A stretch of DNA of 5,785 nt from Chitinophagaceae bacterium (GTDB lineage: Bacteria; Bacteroidota; Bacteroidia; Chitinophagales; Chitinophagaceae): positions 1 to 5,785 of the forward strand of contig CANFLJ010000137.1 in assembly GCA_947447815.1 (NCBI GenBank). The letters are read 5' to 3'. The first letter of the stretch is position 1. Every line of letters starts with the position of its first letter. Positions 5,562-5,785 of the stretch are shown here, one piece after another. The notes beneath the pieces were generated by a model. It did no database searches, was not told the origin of the DNA, and worked only from the letters and a program-made list of their open reading frames with translations. The translations under genes were made by a program, and so were the position numbers.

Positions 5562-5785
5562 ATGACAATTCATCGCGAAGGGAATGCTACCATTGCTATA
5601 ACATTTGTAACACTGGCAATTGTAAATGGCATCGTATTTAAGTTTTTTGGTAACTGTTGCTACGTTTCTTGCATTTTAGGTATTGTAAGTCTGGGATTAT
5701 TTCTGTTTATAGTATCCTTTTTCCGTATTCCTAACAGAAAACTGACCATTGATGAAAATAAAATTATTTGTCCTGCCGATGGTAA
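5562..5785 (+). CDS. psd: Phosphatidylserine decarboxylase family protein, N-terminal part, cut by window edge
   Basis: The first 74 codons of the gene are present and the rest lies beyond the window. The start MTIHREGNATI, two hydrophobic segments (about 9-28 and 34-53), then FFRIPNR (53-59) and IICPADGK (68 to the edge) are the classic beginning of the short phosphatidylserine decarboxylase type found in Bacteroidota and archaea (usually about 215-230 residues). PADGK is the conserved substrate-region motif. The Gly-Ser cleavage site that generates the pyruvoyl cofactor is expected near the C-terminus and cannot be seen here. The enzyme decarboxylates phosphatidylserine to phosphatidylethanolamine at the inner membrane. 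An in-frame TAA at 5556-5558 fixes the ATG at 5562 as the start. It shares a pathway with the upstream cdsA, with phosphatidylserine synthase as the missing middle step, perhaps encoded just downstream. The archaetidylserine-type reading of the family is possible but unlikely in a bacterium. Confidence 0.88.
   Translation, partial: MTIHREGNATIAITFVTLAIVNGIVFKFFGNCCYVSCILGIVSLGLFLFIVSFFRIPNRKLTIDENKIICPADG

Overview
The window looks like chromosomal DNA of a Bacteroidota bacterium, most likely a member of the Chitinophagaceae or a close relative. The grounds are protein style (a secreted FPGAEG-type pectate lyase-like enzyme, an AIM24/TIGR00266 protein, a CPBP protease followed by a DUF2007 protein and CdsA), A-rich leaders without clear Shine-Dalgarno sites, a TAnnTTTG-type -7 element, moderately AT-rich DNA, and intergenic repeats of kinds I associate with this phylum. 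The family-level placement is inference.

Layout. Positions 1-588 (minus) hold the N-terminal part of a secreted right-handed beta-helix polysaccharide lyase-like protein, cut by the window edge. Divergent from it, at 765-1559 (plus), is an AIM24-family protein. It converges on dusB, a tRNA-dihydrouridine synthase (1708-2781, minus). The 148-bp gap between their stops contains a perfect 40-bp palindrome, probably a bidirectional terminator, and a short degenerate heptamer repeat. After a 49-bp divergent gap, a tight plus-strand cluster runs CPBP membrane protease (2831-3859), DUF2007 protein (3852-4058, 8-bp overlap) and cdsA (4075-4938, GTG start, 16-bp gap).

A 623-bp gene-poor stretch (4939-5561) follows. 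It contains a 21-bp tandem array of 11 full units, a GGAGGG hairpin repeat and an A-rich tract. The start of a phosphatidylserine decarboxylase gene (5562 to the window end) comes next, preceded by a good -7 box.

How the genes fit together: cdsA makes CDP-diacylglycerol and psd makes phosphatidylethanolamine from phosphatidylserine, so they are two steps of one membrane-lipid pathway. The phosphatidylserine synthase between them is not in the window. The CPBP and DUF2007 genes are probably co-transcribed with cdsA. The lyase, AIM24 and dusB genes have no evident functional link to this pathway.

I see no mobile element, CRISPR array, defence system or RNA gene. The genes are ordinary. The most unusual material is the repeat-rich spacer between cdsA and psd, especially the 21-bp array with its 63-bp higher-order duplication.
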